This document shows positions 1-8,977 of a stretch of DNA of 64,000 nt, in pieces. Position 1 is the first letter of the stretch. Each line of letters begins with the position of its first letter. The DNA comes from Methylococcales bacterium (GTDB lineage: Bacteria; Pseudomonadota; Gammaproteobacteria; Methylococcales; Methylomonadaceae): contig JAQTUW010000014.1 of the NCBI GenBank assembly GCA_028707085.1, positions 1 to 64,000 of the forward strand. The letters are read 5' to 3'. A model generated the notes under the pieces. That model saw only the letters and a list, made by a program, of their open reading frames with translations, searched no databases and had not been told where the DNA came from. The translations under genes and the position numbers were made by a program.

Positions 1-79
1 CCAGACACTGGCCGATCAACGACAGCCCGGCATAGGAAGTGAGTTCCTTGGCGGATTCTTTAAGCTTAAAACGTGCCAT
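1..79 (-). CDS. Transposase N-terminus, IS1380-like (partial, cut by window edge)
   Basis: Only the first 26 codons are inside the window, read leftward from an ATG at 79-77. The peptide begins MARFKLKES and continues ELTSYAGLSLIGQ, which resembles the N-terminus of IS1380-family DDE transposases. That family match is from memory of the motif and rests on a short stretch. Whether the element is intact cannot be seen. Its position next to the AT-rich debris at 0.25-1.5 kb fits an insertion-prone patch. Confidence 0.5.
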   Translation of the reverse strand, partial: MARFKLKESAKELTSYAGLSLIGQCL

Positions 80-258
80 AATGAAAACAGGTGAATGCGG
101 AAAGCCCGTATTATACCTTATTTATCACTGTCTTACATGGAATTGTCTGGATTTGAACACGGATTCAGGTCTAATCTAAACATGTCGAATAAATCAAAAT
201 TCTGCTCATGTATGGCACTAATAAAATACACGATTCAAACTCCTTGATAAAAGCCTGA

Positions 259-867
259 TTAATGACAACTAGCGATGCATTGGAACGACTTCCTGCCTGT
301 CCGGTTTTCATGTTTTTCTATTCTGCTGTTTTGTTGCAAACTTATTCGAGGGGTTCCTACAATTAGTTTCTGTTTACGGATTCCACAAATTTCTCTTACA
401 TAGTGAAATCCATCGTCCTTCAAACTCAGTATTGATTTACCCGTTAATTGACTCGCGTAACGGTTAGGAATTCGACGATGATCACCGCCGTTGCGCAACA
501 CGAAGGATTCTGCTCTTTCTGATACTTCAATCCAGGCATCCGTTAACCTGTGCCGAATGATCTCGCCTAGCGTTGAAATAACTTCATGGCGACGGCATTC
601 TTGCTCTGTTACACCGAATGCAATAATTTTGCGACCATGTTTATGCTTGTATAGCAAAGCAGCCAGAATTTGGCCGCTATCATGCAAAATCTCCCACTCT
701 TGGGTTTCATCCAGCATGGCATCGGGCGATGCAAAATGCAGCCCCCCCGCTACGTTTCGGTACGCCGTATCTAGCAAATCCCAAACAGAATTCTTCCACA
801 CTGAGCACTGGTGACTGTCAACCAGCCGAATGAGTTGAGTTGAATCCGCGGTATTTGCAACTGACAT
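259..867 (-). CDS. Hypothetical protein, orphan in AT-rich patch
   Basis: The 202-residue protein has no signal peptide or membrane segment. I do not recognise a family with confidence. The central part (about residues 40-165) is well organised: GGLHFASPDAML, then ALLYKHKHGRKIIAFGV, then AWIEVSERAESFVLRNGG, RIPNRYASQLTGKSIL and DGFHYVREI. This alternation of strands and helices recalls phage or plasmid proteins of a GNAT-like flavour, but that is only an impression. The last 35 residues are basic and look unstructured. The gene stands alone, with transposase fragments on both sides, and base composition is visibly AT-richer than the 1.6-5.5 kb gene. It may have arrived by transfer. Confidence 0.6.
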   Translation of the reverse strand: MSVANTADSTQLIRLVDSHQCSVWKNSVWDLLDTAYRNVAGGLHFASPDAMLDETQEWEILHDSGQILAALLYKHKHGRKIIAFGVTEQECRRHEVISTLGEIIRHRLTDAWIEVSERAESFVLRNGGDHRRIPNRYASQLTGKSILSLKDDGFHYVREICGIRKQKLIVGTPRISLQQNSRIEKHENRTGRKSFQCIASCH

Positions 868-1049
868 GAGCGCTCCTGAAGATAAGTGGGTCTACAGTGA
901 ATACGCTCGAGAGTACGGATATTTAAAAAAATTCGTAATCAGTGCAATATCTTGATTTTTAATTCGAACAGTACTAATCCCTTTGCCGAACACGGCTACC
1001 CACTTAAGCCGGGACAACATTTGAATCTCGCTGTCCAGTTCTGTTTCCT

Positions 1050-1227
1050 ATGGCACTGACTAAAAAAACAAAACAACACTAGAAGTCCGAATAACGCCCC
1101 GTCTGATTATCGATGAAATTGCGAGAATTGGCAAAAAAGTTTTCTCGAATTAGCCGACCAGGTCAATCGATCTAGAAGCAGCGTCTATCGACATTTCAAA
1201 GCACAAGCCCGGCGCAATCAATGTAAG
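1050..1227 (+). pseudogene. Degenerate helix-turn-helix transposase fragment
   Basis: Translation in shifting frames gives the start of a DNA-binding transposase: MALTKKTKQH (frame of ATG 1050), then ITPRLIIDEIARIGKKVF, then ELADQVNRSRSSVYRHFK followed by AQARRNQ. The last piece is a clear helix-turn-helix (RSRSSVYRH). The three pieces lie in different frames, so at least two frameshifts are needed, and the reading stops after RRNQ. Similar N-termini occur in a transposase group common in methanotroph genomes, but the family is uncertain. No terminal inverted repeats were seen. Confidence 0.5.
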
Positions 1228-1243
1228 CGTCCAACCGCCCCAC

Positions 1244-1420
1244 CTACCCATTTAATCTAAAATCAGAGATGCTGACCTTTTGTTTTTCAAGGGTACCGGT
1301 TTGCGCGAGTCCTGCTAACTCGGCTTGCGTCAATCCTTGCGCCTTGCGTTGGTTGGCAACAATTTCCCCTAACTCCATGGCATTCTGAATATTACCGAGC
1401 GGTGGCTTTGGGTTTGTCAT
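1244..1420 (-). CDS. Short XRE-type helix-turn-helix protein, probably truncated
   Basis: This 58-codon frame starts at ATG 1420-1418 and ends at TAG 1244. The protein has an XRE/HipB-like first half of a helix-turn-helix: LGEIVANQRKAQGLTQAELA, then GLAQTG. In the family this is followed by a recognition helix and a conserved LERGK-type segment. Here the sequence instead runs TLEKQKVSISDFRLNG and stops, so the domain seems cut short. HipB-type proteins normally repress their own operon with a HipA-like toxin, and no toxin is present. Alternatives are a decayed antitoxin or a chance short frame. The palindrome immediately upstream supports a former regulator. Confidence 0.5.
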   Translation of the reverse strand: MTNPKPPLGNIQNAMELGEIVANQRKAQGLTQAELAGLAQTGTLEKQKVSISDFRLNG

Positions 1421-1439
1421 GGCGTCGTATTGTCGTTAT

Positions 1440-1507
1440 ATTACCGATCAGGAATTTTAGATGATGCGCCATCACTTTGCCAACTAAAGATTACCGATCG
1501 GTATTTT
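1440..1507. promoter_or_regulatory. Candidate operator: two related repeats upstream of the XRE gene
   Basis: Two copies of a related sequence lie just upstream of the leftward XRE gene: ATTACCGATCAGGAATTTT at 1440-1458 and ATTACCGATCGGTATTTT at 1490-1507. The second contains a perfect 12-bp palindrome, TACCGATCGGTA (1492-1503), and the first is a damaged copy of it. The 50-bp spacing is about five helical turns, which fits a pair of dimer sites on one DNA face. Binding by the XRE protein is inference. Confidence 0.4.
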
Positions 1508-1582
1508 CACCCATGAATAGCCTCGAACAGGCATCATGTTTTTCCCTTGTCGTATACCTTGACACGCATGAGTCCCTGGCGA

Positions 1583-4500
1583 CTACACCAAAACCCTTTC
1601 TATCCCGCCATTGGCCGCTTTGCGGACGTAGTTTTTCAGCCAGTTTTCGCCGAGGACATGGCGGGCGATTTCGACCACGACATAGTCCACTTCCAGTTGC
1701 TCGAACTCGTCGCCGAAACGTTGCAGGCCCTGTACGCAGGATGGGCAGGAGGTGAGCATTTTCATGGGGCCTTCGTAGCCGTCCAGTCGCAACCGGGCGG
1801 CGTTGTCCTGTAATTCCGCCTGTTTGCGGTAGCGCACCTGGTTGGAGATGTCCGGCCGGGAGACGGCCAGCGTGCCGGATTCGCCGCAGCAGCGCTCGGA
1901 TTTGAGTACCGGCGCGCTCACCAGACCGCTGACGGTCTTGATGGCGTCCTGCTGTCTGAGCGGGCTGTGGCAGGGGTCGTGGTACAGATAGCGGGCACCG
2001 TTTACCCCTTCCAGCTTCACGCCTTTTTCCAGCAGGTATTCGTGAATGTCGATCAGCCGGCAGCCGGGAAAGATTTTATCGAATTCGTAATCCAGCAATT
2101 GATCCAGGCAGGTGCCGCAACTGACCACCACGGTTTTGATATCCAGATAATTCAGGGTATTCGCCACCCGGTGAAACAGCACCCGGTTATCGGTGGTGAT
2201 CTTCTGCGCCGTGTCGTACTGGCCGGCCGCGCGTTGCGGGTAGCCGCAGCACAGATAGCCGGGCGGCAGTACGGTTTGCACGCCTATTTCATAGAGCATG
2301 GCCTGGGTCGCCAGCCCGACTTGCGAAAACAGCCGCTCCGAACCGCAACCGGGGAAATAAAACACCGCTTCCGAGTCGATCCGGGTTTTGCCGACATCGC
2401 GGATCACCGGCACGATATGGTCGCTTTCGATATCCAGCAAGGCTCTGGCGGTCTGATTGGGCAGCTTGCCGGGCATTTTGCGGTTGGAAAATTGAATGAC
2501 CTGTTCCCGCAACGGCGGCTTGCCGGTGGAGGACGGCGGCTGCCGTAACTGCGCCCGGCCCCACGGCCTGAGCAGCACATGAGTCAGACGCTGGGCCTTG
2601 TATGCCCACTCGACCATGGTCTTGCGCATCAGCTTCACGGTATTGGGGTGGGTGCTGGTCAGGAAGGCGATGGCGACGCTTTTCAGCGGATTAAAGCTTT
2701 GTTTGCCCATTTTGCGCAGCAGATTGCGCATGTTCATGGAAACATCGCCGAAATCGATATCCACCGGACAGGGGTTGAAGCATTTGTGGCAAACCGTGCA
2801 GTGGTCGGCTACATCCTCGAACTCGTTCCAGTGGGTGATGGAGATGCCGCGCCGGGTCTGTTCCTCGTACAGAAAGGCTTCGATCAGCAGCGAGGTGGCC
2901 AGAATCTTGTTGCGCGGGGAATACAGCAGATTGGCCCTGGGCACATGGGTGGAGCAGACCGGCTTGCATTTGCCGCAACGCAGGCAGTCTTTCACCGAAT
3001 CGGAAATCGCGCCGATGTCGCTTTGCTGCATGATCAGCGATTCAAAGCCCATCAGGCTGAACGAAGTGGTGTAGGCAGCGGTTAAATCGCCGCCCGGCAT
3101 CAGTTTGCCGCGATTGAAATAGCCGTGCGGATCGACCCGCTGTTTATAGGCGTGAAAATCCGCCAGTTCGGCGCTGCCGAGAAATTCGTATTTGGTGATG
3201 CCGATGCCGTGTTCGCCGGAAATCACGCCGCCCAGCGAGCGGGCCAGAGCCATGATTCTGACCACGGCGGCGTTGGCCTCCTGCAGCATTTCGTAATGGT
3301 CGGAGTTGACGGGCAGATTGGTGTGCACATTGCCGTCGCCGGCATGCATGTGCAGGGCCACAAACACCCGGCCGCGCAGGACTTCCTTATGCACCGCCTC
3401 GATGCGCTCGATGACCGGACGGAAGTTGTCGCCCTCGAATATTTCCAGCAGCCTGGGCAACAGCTCCTGTTTCCAGGACACTCGCAGGGAATGATCCTGC
3501 ACCCGATGAAACAGAGTGGGCTGCGCCGCCTTGTTGGTGAGTTCCGCAACCTGAATGCCGTAGTTGGCGAATTCTGCTTCCGCCTGCGGCAAAGGCATGT
3601 CCAGATGCTTGTACAGCCACTGCCAGCGGCCGCGCACCACGGCGATGGCGTCCAGCGCCATGCCGCGCCGGTCGCCGATGATCTCGGCCTTATCGACGCT
3701 GTCTTCATAGGAGCGCACTGGCAGATCGCCGGCCAGCCATTCGCTCAGCGCATCGCACAGCCGCAGCTTGTTGCGCAGGGACAGCTCGACGTTGATCCGC
3801 TCTATGCCGTCGCAGTAGTCACCCATCCGCGGCAGGGGAATCACCACGTCTTCATTAATTTTGAAGGCGTTGGTGTGTCTGGCGATGGCCGCCGTCCGCG
3901 CCCTGTCCAGCCAGAAGGTCTTGCGGGTTTCCGGGCTGACGGCGATAAAGCCTTCCGCGCTGCGGGCGTTGCACAGCCGTACCACTTCCGAAGCGGCCAT
4001 GGCCACCCGGTTTTCGTCGTCGCCGACGATATCGCCAATCAGCACCATTTTCGGCCGGCCGTGGCGTTTGGCTTTGGTGGCGTAACCCACCGCCCTGACA
4101 TAACGCTCGTCCAGATGCTCCAGCCCCGCCAGCATCACCCTGGCCTCGCCCTGTTTGGGCAGCGCGGCCAGATAATCGCGAATCTCGACTATCGCCGGCA
4201 CAGCCTCCCTGACCTGGCCGAAAAACTCCAGGCAGACGGTGCGCGTGTGCGGCGGCATTTTATGCAATATCCAGCAGGCCGAGGTGATGATGCCGTCACA
4301 GCCTTCTTTCTGGATGCCCGGCAGGCCGCCGAGAAACTTGTCGGTCACGTCCTTGCCCAGTTCGTCCTTGCGGAAAAGCGAGCCGGAAAGGCTCAGCAAT
4401 TCTTCGGAAAGCAGGCTGCGGCCATCCGCGTCGAAACGCTTCAGCAAAAACGTCACCTGCTCCTGGTCGTGTATCTTGCCCAGATTATGCCGCTGACGCT

Positions 4501-5500
4501 CCACTTCCAGCCAGTTGCCGTCCGGCGTCACCATCCGCCAGGACAGCAGATTGTCCAGCGCTGTGCCCCAGAGCACGGCTTTTTTGCCGCCGGCGTTCAT
4601 GGCGATGTTGCCGCCTATGCAGGACGCATCCGCCGAGGTGGGATCGCAAGCGAACACCAGGCCGACGCTTTCGGCGACATCCATTACCTTGCGGGTGACC
4701 ACGCCGGCGCCGGTGGCGATGGTGGCGTAGGGTTGCGCCACCCCAGGCAGGCTGGCGGCCGGGTTGACCGGGCCGATGTCCAGCAGTTTTTCGGTATTGA
4801 TCACCACCGAGAACGGGGTCAGCGGCACCGCGCCGCCGGTATAACCGGTGCCGCCGCCGCGCGGTATGATGCTTAAGCCCAATTTGATGCAATCGCGCAC
4901 CAGATGCCCGACTTCCGTCTCGCTATCGGGATACAGCACCACAAACGGGTATTCCACCCGCCAGTCGGTAGCATCGGTGACATGCGACACCCGGGCGAAA
5001 CCGTCGAAGCGGATATTATCCTTGCGGGTATGTTTTGAAAGCAGCGCCAGCACCTTGCCGCGCATCGCCCGGGTGCGGTCGAAATGAGCGGCAAAGGCGT
5101 TCACCGCCTGATAGGCGGACTCTATCAGCAACGCCACCCGACCGGCGCGTTCCGCCGGCCGGTCTTCCAGTTCGCCATGGCGGTTCTCCATCTGTTGCAG
5201 GCGATGGCGCAAGGCATCCAGCAAGGCCTTGCGGCGTTTGCGGTTATCCAGTAAATCGTCTTCCAGGTAGGGATTGCGCTGTACGGCCCAGATGTCACCC
5301 AGCACTTCGTAGAGCATGCCCGCGGAACGGCCGGTGATCCGCTCGCTGCGTAACGAATCCAGGATCTGCCAGTTCTCTTCGCCCAATAGACGGATAACTA
5401 TTTCACGATCCGAGAAAGATGTGTAATTGTAAGGGATTTCCCGTAAGCGCGGCGGCGCGGCATCGGAAACAAGAGGCGGAAATTCTAGATCCACTGACAT
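1583..5500 (-). CDS. DUF3683-type FAD-linked oxidase fused to Fe-S/CCG domains
   Basis: The 1305-residue protein joins what are often separate subunits of glycolate oxidase or D-lactate dehydrogenase. Residues 1-150 are the DUF3683-type N-terminus. A PCMH-type FAD domain follows (about 180-350, with [11 protein letters not shown] and [10 protein letters not shown]), then an FAD-oxidase C-terminal part (GDGNVHTNL near 720, GEHGIGITK near 760). Two 4Fe-4S motifs are [11 protein letters not shown] (near 837) and [12 protein letters not shown] (near 899). Two CCG repeats follow ([16 protein letters not shown] near 1047-1080; DPCHSPL/CCGESG near 1172-1202), the HdrB/GlpC-type cysteine-rich module. 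No membrane segment is evident. The fold predicts oxidation of a 2-hydroxy acid with electrons passed through Fe-S centres to a quinone or partner; the substrate is unknown. It is monocistronic. Confidence 0.9.
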   Translation of the reverse strand: MSVDLEFPPLVSDAAPPRLREIPYNYTSFSDREIVIRLLGEENWQILDSLRSERITGRSAGMLYEVLGDIWAVQRNPYLEDDLLDNRKRRKALLDALRHRLQQMENRHGELEDRPAERAGRVALLIESAYQAVNAFAAHFDRTRAMRGKVLALLSKHTRKDNIRFDGFARVSHVTDATDWRVEYPFVVLYPDSETEVGHLVRDCIKLGLSIIPRGGGTGYTGGAVPLTPFSVVINTEKLLDIGPVNPAASLPGVAQPYATIATGAGVVTRKVMDVAESVGLVFACDPTSADASCIGGNIAMNAGGKKAVLWGTALDNLLSWRMVTPDGNWLEVERQRHNLGKIHDQEQVTFLLKRFDADGRSLLSEELLSLSGSLFRKDELGKDVTDKFLGGLPGIQKEGCDGIITSACWILHKMPPHTRTVCLEFFGQVREAVPAIVEIRDYLAALPKQGEARVMLAGLEHLDERYVRAVGYATKAKRHGRPKMVLIGDIVGDDENRVAMAASEVVRLCNARSAEGFIAVSPETRKTFWLDRARTAAIARHTNAFKINEDVVIPLPRMGDYCDGIERINVELSLRNKLRLCDALSEWLAGDLPVRSYEDSVDKAEIIGDRRGMALDAIAVVRGRWQWLYKHLDMPLPQAEAEFANYGIQVAELTNKAAQPTLFHRVQDHSLRVSWKQELLPRLLEIFEGDNFRPVIERIEAVHKEVLRGRVFVALHMHAGDGNVHTNLPVNSDHYEMLQEANAAVVRIMALARSLGGVISGEHGIGITKYEFLGSAELADFHAYKQRVDPHGYFNRGKLMPGGDLTAAYTTSFSLMGFESLIMQQSDIGAISDSVKDCLRCGKCKPVCSTHVPRANLLYSPRNKILATSLLIEAFLYEEQTRRGISITHWNEFEDVADHCTVCHKCFNPCPVDIDFGDVSMNMRNLLRKMGKQSFNPLKSVAIAFLTSTHPNTVKLMRKTMVEWAYKAQRLTHVLLRPWGRAQLRQPPSSTGKPPLREQVIQFSNRKMPGKLPNQTARALLDIESDHIVPVIRDVGKTRIDSEAVFYFPGCGSERLFSQVGLATQAMLYEIGVQTVLPPGYLCCGYPQRAAGQYDTAQKITTDNRVLFHRVANTLNYLDIKTVVVSCGTCLDQLLDYEFDKIFPGCRLIDIHEYLLEKGVKLEGVNGARYLYHDPCHSPLRQQDAIKTVSGLVSAPVLKSERCCGESGTLAVSRPDISNQVRYRKQAELQDNAARLRLDGYEGPMKMLTSCPSCVQGLQRFGDEFEQLEVDYVVVEIARHVLGENWLKNYVRKAANGGIERVLV

Positions 5501-5736
5501 CCGGTCTAATGACTTGGTTGGTAATGGCCGGATTGTACCACTCGGCGCGGACTGAAAATACCTTATCTGAATTCCGGGTTATTTTCCGGCGCGGCCTATG
5601 CTACGGGCCTGCCGCTCAGCCTGCATATTGCGCGGCCGTTATAATCTGTGGTCTGATATAAGCTACCGCGCTCCGGGCCCAGCATGGCGACATTGGCCGA
5701 TTTATCGGGCTTCCATCAATATTATAGGTTTACAGC

Positions 5737-6948
5737 ATGACCATCCGGGCACAAAGAATCAGTCTGTTTAAAAAATGGATCGTCTATTATCTCGTCGCCG
5801 CCGGGGTATCGGCGCATGTGGTGCTGGTGGGGTTATTCTTTTTTACCGACTGGCTAACGCTCGCCAAAGACAGGGCTATCGTCAAATTCAAGCTGGCCCC
5901 GGTCATAGCGGCAATATGGCCCGAAGAACCGGTGGTGAACGAAACGCCGGATATCGCAAAGCAGATAGCCGAAAACTTCGGGGTCTGGACGCCGCGTAGC
6001 ACGGCCCCCGCCGCCGCGCTGAGCATAAGCATCGGCGGCAAGCCGTTTGCAACGCTACAGGATGCCGCCAAAGCGCTCAACCCGGGCGACACCCTGGATC
6101 TGGGCCCAGGCGTCTACAAATTGCCCCTGGTGATCAGCCAGAGCCAGGTGACCATTGCCGGACACGGGCGTGTGGTCTTCGATGGCCCGACGGCCGAAGG
6201 CAAGGCGGCCATCATCGTCAGGGGCAAGGATACCCGCATCGTCAATATCGAATGCAAAAACATCAAGGTGCCTTCCGGAAACGGCGCATGCATCAGAATG
6301 GAAGGCGAAAACCTGACCCTGGATCACGCCTATTTTCACGACAGCGAAGAAGGCATTCTCACCGGCCCGCAGCCGGGCCTGGTCAGCATCCGCGACAGCC
6401 GCTTCGAACTGCTGGGCATGAACGGCCAGGCGCACGGCATTTATACCGGCGGCGGCGAACTGGACATTCAGGACAGCCTGTTTCTGGCCTCGGTAAACGA
6501 GGGCCACGAAATCAAATCCCGCTCCCCTGTCACCAAAATACAGCGCACCGTGGTGGCATCGCTCGGCTCTCACGACAGCCGGCTGATTGATATACCGAAC
6601 GGCGGTCTGGTGACCATCAAGGACTCTGTGCTGGAAAAAGGCCGGCAATCGGTCAACGGCACGGCTATCGGCTATGGCCTGGAGGGCATGGCTTTCAGCA
6701 ATAATTATTTGATACTCAAGAACAATATCATTATTCTGGAACGAACCGGCCCCAATCATCTGCTACAGATAAAAGAAGGCTCCATCGCCCCGGTACTGGT
6801 TAAAAACCTGATCGTTTCCAATGAGGACGTGGATTACGGCGACGCCAACCTGCAATATACCAGCCGCCGCAAAGCCGGCCTGGCCGCTTATCCCTATGTG
6901 CCGGACATACGGGCTTTACAGGTGATCATGGCGAACAAGTTTCAGTAG
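5737..6948 (+). CDS. Membrane-anchored right-handed beta-helix protein
   Basis: The 403-residue protein has a short basic N-terminus and one membrane segment (about residues 15-40, VYYLVAAGVSAHVVLVGLFF), so the bulk is likely periplasmic. From about residue 90 it is a parallel beta-helix of pectate-lyase type: FATLQDAAKALNPGDTLDLG, GPGVYKLPLVISQSQVTIAG, then rungs rich in N, G, I and V. The pattern of a first-strand periodic repeat with GNGACIRMEGENLTLDHAYF matches right-handed beta-helix (NosD/CASH) proteins. A catalytic activity on polysaccharide is possible but no specific active site is recognisable. It is divergent from the DUF3683 gene across a 236-bp gap. Confidence 0.75.
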   Translation: MTIRAQRISLFKKWIVYYLVAAGVSAHVVLVGLFFFTDWLTLAKDRAIVKFKLAPVIAAIWPEEPVVNETPDIAKQIAENFGVWTPRSTAPAAALSISIGGKPFATLQDAAKALNPGDTLDLGPGVYKLPLVISQSQVTIAGHGRVVFDGPTAEGKAAIIVRGKDTRIVNIECKNIKVPSGNGACIRMEGENLTLDHAYFHDSEEGILTGPQPGLVSIRDSRFELLGMNGQAHGIYTGGGELDIQDSLFLASVNEGHEIKSRSPVTKIQRTVVASLGSHDSRLIDIPNGGLVTIKDSVLEKGRQSVNGTAIGYGLEGMAFSNNYLILKNNIIILERTGPNHLLQIKEGSIAPVLVKNLIVSNEDVDYGDANLQYTSRRKAGLAAYPYVPDIRALQVIMANKFQ

Positions 6949-7029
6949 GTATTGTGTTGTTTTGAAGAAATTGAAAACGAGTGGCAAAAATTAATCTGAT
7001 ACCTTTTTGCGATAACAAGGAAAAAACTC

Positions 7030-7692
7030 ATGAGTTTATTTATAGGCATTAATGATACCGGCATGATTTTCGAATGCGAGTATAAATATAGGGCGCATTT
7101 GGTATGGCCGCAACCAGTAATGACTAAGGCAAAGTTTGTAAAATCGACAGATGAAACCCTTACACCTGTTAATGATTCTGAGTATCCACACTCTTATTTT
7201 CGTGAAGATTCATTTGATCCAGTTAGCCGGATTCGGCGTGGACGTTTTTATATAACCGAGGTGCGTGAAGACAATTGGCATGTTATACCAACACCGCATT
7301 TCCACATTACCCCTTCTGGCTCAGCCACTTCTAATGGATATATTGTAGTAAAACTGACTGGGTATGCGCCACATAAACCTCCCCTAACAACAGTTGCATC
7401 TTCGCAAAGTTTGGTCATTCTTGGTTCATGCACTGCTTCTGCTGTGTGGTCAATTATTGGAATTGAAACAATTTCTACTGGTGAAGAACTGGTAACCCTA
7501 AAAGCTCGGCAGAGCTTTGGGGCTTTGCCGGAAATTGCCTGGAAAAAGTTACCACCCGACACAAGAAATAATGTTCAAGAAGCCTTGGAAAAATTGGCGG
7601 ATGATTATCGTAGAGCTGGGCCTGAGTCCGTGATTGATCGAGCGAGGGAAGCTGTGTCGAATCCACCCACAGGGGGTCGGGTCTTGCAATAA
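7030..7692 (+). CDS. Hypothetical protein
   Basis: The 220-residue protein has no signal peptide or clear membrane segment apart from a mildly hydrophobic stretch near residues 130-150 (SLVILGSCTASAVWSIIG). I do not recognise a domain. A purine-rich ribosome-binding stretch (AAGGAAAAAA) precedes the ATG. Base composition is AT-richer than the adjoining beta-helix gene and codon use is more relaxed, which suggests a later arrival. The C-terminus (about 165-220) is helical and charged. It sits alone between the beta-helix gene and a repeat-rich patch. Confidence 0.6.
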   Translation: MSLFIGINDTGMIFECEYKYRAHLVWPQPVMTKAKFVKSTDETLTPVNDSEYPHSYFREDSFDPVSRIRRGRFYITEVREDNWHVIPTPHFHITPSGSATSNGYIVVKLTGYAPHKPPLTTVASSQSLVILGSCTASAVWSIIGIETISTGEELVTLKARQSFGALPEIAWKKLPPDTRNNVQEALEKLADDYRRAGPESVIDRAREAVSNPPTGGRVLQ

Positions 7693-7826
7693 CACATGGC
7701 TAAATTACGACAGCAAAGGCCGCCGGTGCGGATGAACGTCTGCTGGCATGTAGCCCGTTATGCAAAGAACCTTTGACAAGCCATGATCTTGAAGCGATAA
7801 AGACATATCCGAACAAAGAATCATGC

Positions 7827-7853
7827 GGCGCAATACGCTTTCGCTATTGCGCC
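7827..7853. repeat. Small palindromic repeat (hairpin)
   Basis: GGCGCAATA (7827-7835) and TATTGCGCC (7845-7853) form a perfect 9-bp stem around CGCTTTCGC. There is no T-tract, so it is more like an interspersed palindromic repeat than a terminator. It lies in the 7693-7953 gap, where no gene is evident. Confidence 0.5.
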
Positions 7854-7935
7854 CTATGTCCTGGTCGAACACATGGTCAGGTTCGAGGCGAATAGGCGGT
7901 CAGTTCGCAAAAGGTCGCTCGAAAATCGCCCAAAT

Positions 7936-7950
7936 GTAGCCCGTATGCAG
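7936..7950. repeat. Partial copy of a dispersed repeat
   Basis: GTAGCCCGTATGCAG here is identical to 61084-61098, where it forms the left half of a longer repeat. A weaker copy (TGTAGCCCGTTATGCA) lies at about 7750. The repeats mark old insertions in intergenic DNA. Confidence 0.5.
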
Positions 7951-7953
7951 TGT

Positions 7954-8235
7954 CTAAACATTCGTCGATGATATAGGTTTTTCAATCCAGGCAACGCATT
8001 TGCCTGTTGCCCGTTCATAAAGCGTTTCCGGGGAAATATCGAACCCGCATGGCCAGGCCAATGTTGGCCATTCATCCAGGTAAAACTGTTTAAATTGACT
8101 TATATTTTTTAAAGAGTGCGCAATGGCATAACGTTCGATCAAATCGGAAAGATCGACCACCCCTTCTTCTCCGGTATTAAATTTCAATTTAATTCGATAA
8201 TCGTTTTCGTAGTGAGCGTCTGCAATTGCTATCAT
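7954..8235 (-). CDS. DUF2442 family protein (putative TA partner)
   Basis: The 93-residue protein matches the DUF2442 pattern: IADAHYENDYRIKLKFNTGE, then EGVVDLSDLIE, then LDEWPTLAWPCGFDISPETL and LYERATG near the end. DUF2442 proteins bind DNA or a partner in small modules resembling toxin-antitoxin systems and are usually encoded next to DUF4160. That arrangement is seen here, with DUF4160 upstream by 8 bp in the same direction. Its role as the antitoxin-like member is inferred from family context. The C-terminal residues KPISSTNV lie beyond the usual domain. Confidence 0.8.
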   Translation of the reverse strand: MIAIADAHYENDYRIKLKFNTGEEGVVDLSDLIERYAIAHSLKNISQFKQFYLDEWPTLAWPCGFDISPETLYERATGKCVAWIEKPISSTNV

Positions 8236-8243
8236 ATACGCAT

Positions 8244-8492
8244 CTAAACCAATGGGGTGAGTTTATGAAATTCTTTGGTATCCCACATTTCCATCAGCTC
8301 AAGCTGGTGTAATTCGGCCCATTCTTCAACCAAGCCGCGTACTTTTGCCGGCAGATGTCCGTCGATTACGTTAAGTGTTTGAATATTCATGACAGCCCTG
8401 TAATCGTTATAGCGGATATGAAAATGCGGCGGATTGTGCTCATCGAAGTACATGCTAATCACAATTCCAAGAAAACGGCATATTTCCGGCAT
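8244..8492 (-). CDS. DUF4160 family protein (putative TA partner)
   Basis: The 82-residue protein has the DUF4160 signature FLGIVISMYFDEHNPPHFHI, followed by ALPAKV-type text (GHLPAKVRGLVEEWAELHQ). The histidines of HNPPHFHIRY are the conserved core of the family. Length is typical. It starts the two-gene unit with DUF2442. Family members of this pair are widespread in accessory regions and are suspected toxin-antitoxin modules; activity has not been established from this sequence. Confidence 0.8.
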   Translation of the reverse strand: MPEICRFLGIVISMYFDEHNPPHFHIRYNDYRAVMNIQTLNVIDGHLPAKVRGLVEEWAELHQLELMEMWDTKEFHKLTPLV

Positions 8493-8779
8493 TTGTCAAT
8501 CTCTAACTTTCAACGCGATAACGTGCGCTATAGGATGCCGCCGTCAGGCGCATCGTTCGATTTATTCAAGATGGATAATAGCATATCATCCTTCCTTGAT
8601 TCTGATAGCAGAAATGTCGGATCTCGGTAGATAACATCTCTCATGTAGGTCAATGACCCTTCAGGATAGTTCCGCGGGAGGATGGAATCAAATCTCAATC
8701 CTCTAAACTTAAGCAAAAAAGGGTCAGGTTAGTTTAATTTTTTATGTTACCCCCTTATCTTATTGAACCAGTGGTCACT
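8493..8779. other. Gap with no convincing gene
   Basis: Upstream of DUF4160 there is no reliable coding frame. A 62-codon leftward frame (8528-8716) has no recognisable content. At 8715-8735 is AAAAAGGGTCAGGTTAG, a sequence type often found just before RAYT transposase genes; a variant (AAAAAGGGTCGAGTTAG) recurs near 8935. The stretch looks like mobile-element debris. Confidence 0.5.
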
Positions 8780-8812
8780 ATGGCTCGCCTTGCCCGTCTT
8801 GATTTGCCAAAT
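8780..8812 (+). pseudogene. REP-associated tyrosine transposase (RAYT) N-terminal remnant
   Basis: ATG 8780 encodes MARLARLDLPN, the typical first residues of RAYT (Y1_Tnp) proteins, which read MARLxRLxxPxxPHHV. After 11 codons the match stops exactly where a dispersed repeat begins (8813). The HUH and catalytic tyrosine regions are absent. The call rests on a short peptide plus the upstream GGGTCAGG motif. Confidence 0.4.
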
Positions 8813-8846
8813 GCGGAATACGGGGGCGGCTTAAAAGGTAGTCAAC
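8813..8846. repeat. Dispersed repeat, copy A
   Basis: GCGGAATACGGG followed by a variable 6 bp and TTAAAAGG-N-AGTCAAC. The same 34-bp arrangement occurs at 61103-61136. The copy here joins directly onto the RAYT remnant and lacks the left half seen in copy B. Confidence 0.6.
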
Positions 8847-8977
8847 ACCTCTTGGCGTCGAAAACGGTAGCCAGCCATTAAATGCGTCAGCCGCCGGCGG
8901 CGCACAGGCTTCGATTCTCGGATTCCATTGAGATAAAAAGGGTCGAGTTAGAATGGCGCTTGCTTGACAGACTGACT

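Noticed and set aside
1477-1755. 92-codon plus-strand frame over the operator and the DUF3683 3' end
   Set aside because: It crosses the palindrome and runs antisense into the CCG-domain gene with no family likeness.
3125-4876. 583-codon open frame on the plus strand
   Set aside because: It is antisense to the DUF3683 gene and reflects GC-rich codon bias; the minus-strand protein has clear flavin and Fe-S motifs.
6055-6759. 234-codon frame antisense to the beta-helix gene
   Set aside because: The composition is that of an antisense shadow and there is no ribosome-binding site or family likeness.
8528-8716. 62-codon leftward frame
   Set aside because: No family likeness, no clear ribosome-binding site, and it lies in mobile-element debris.
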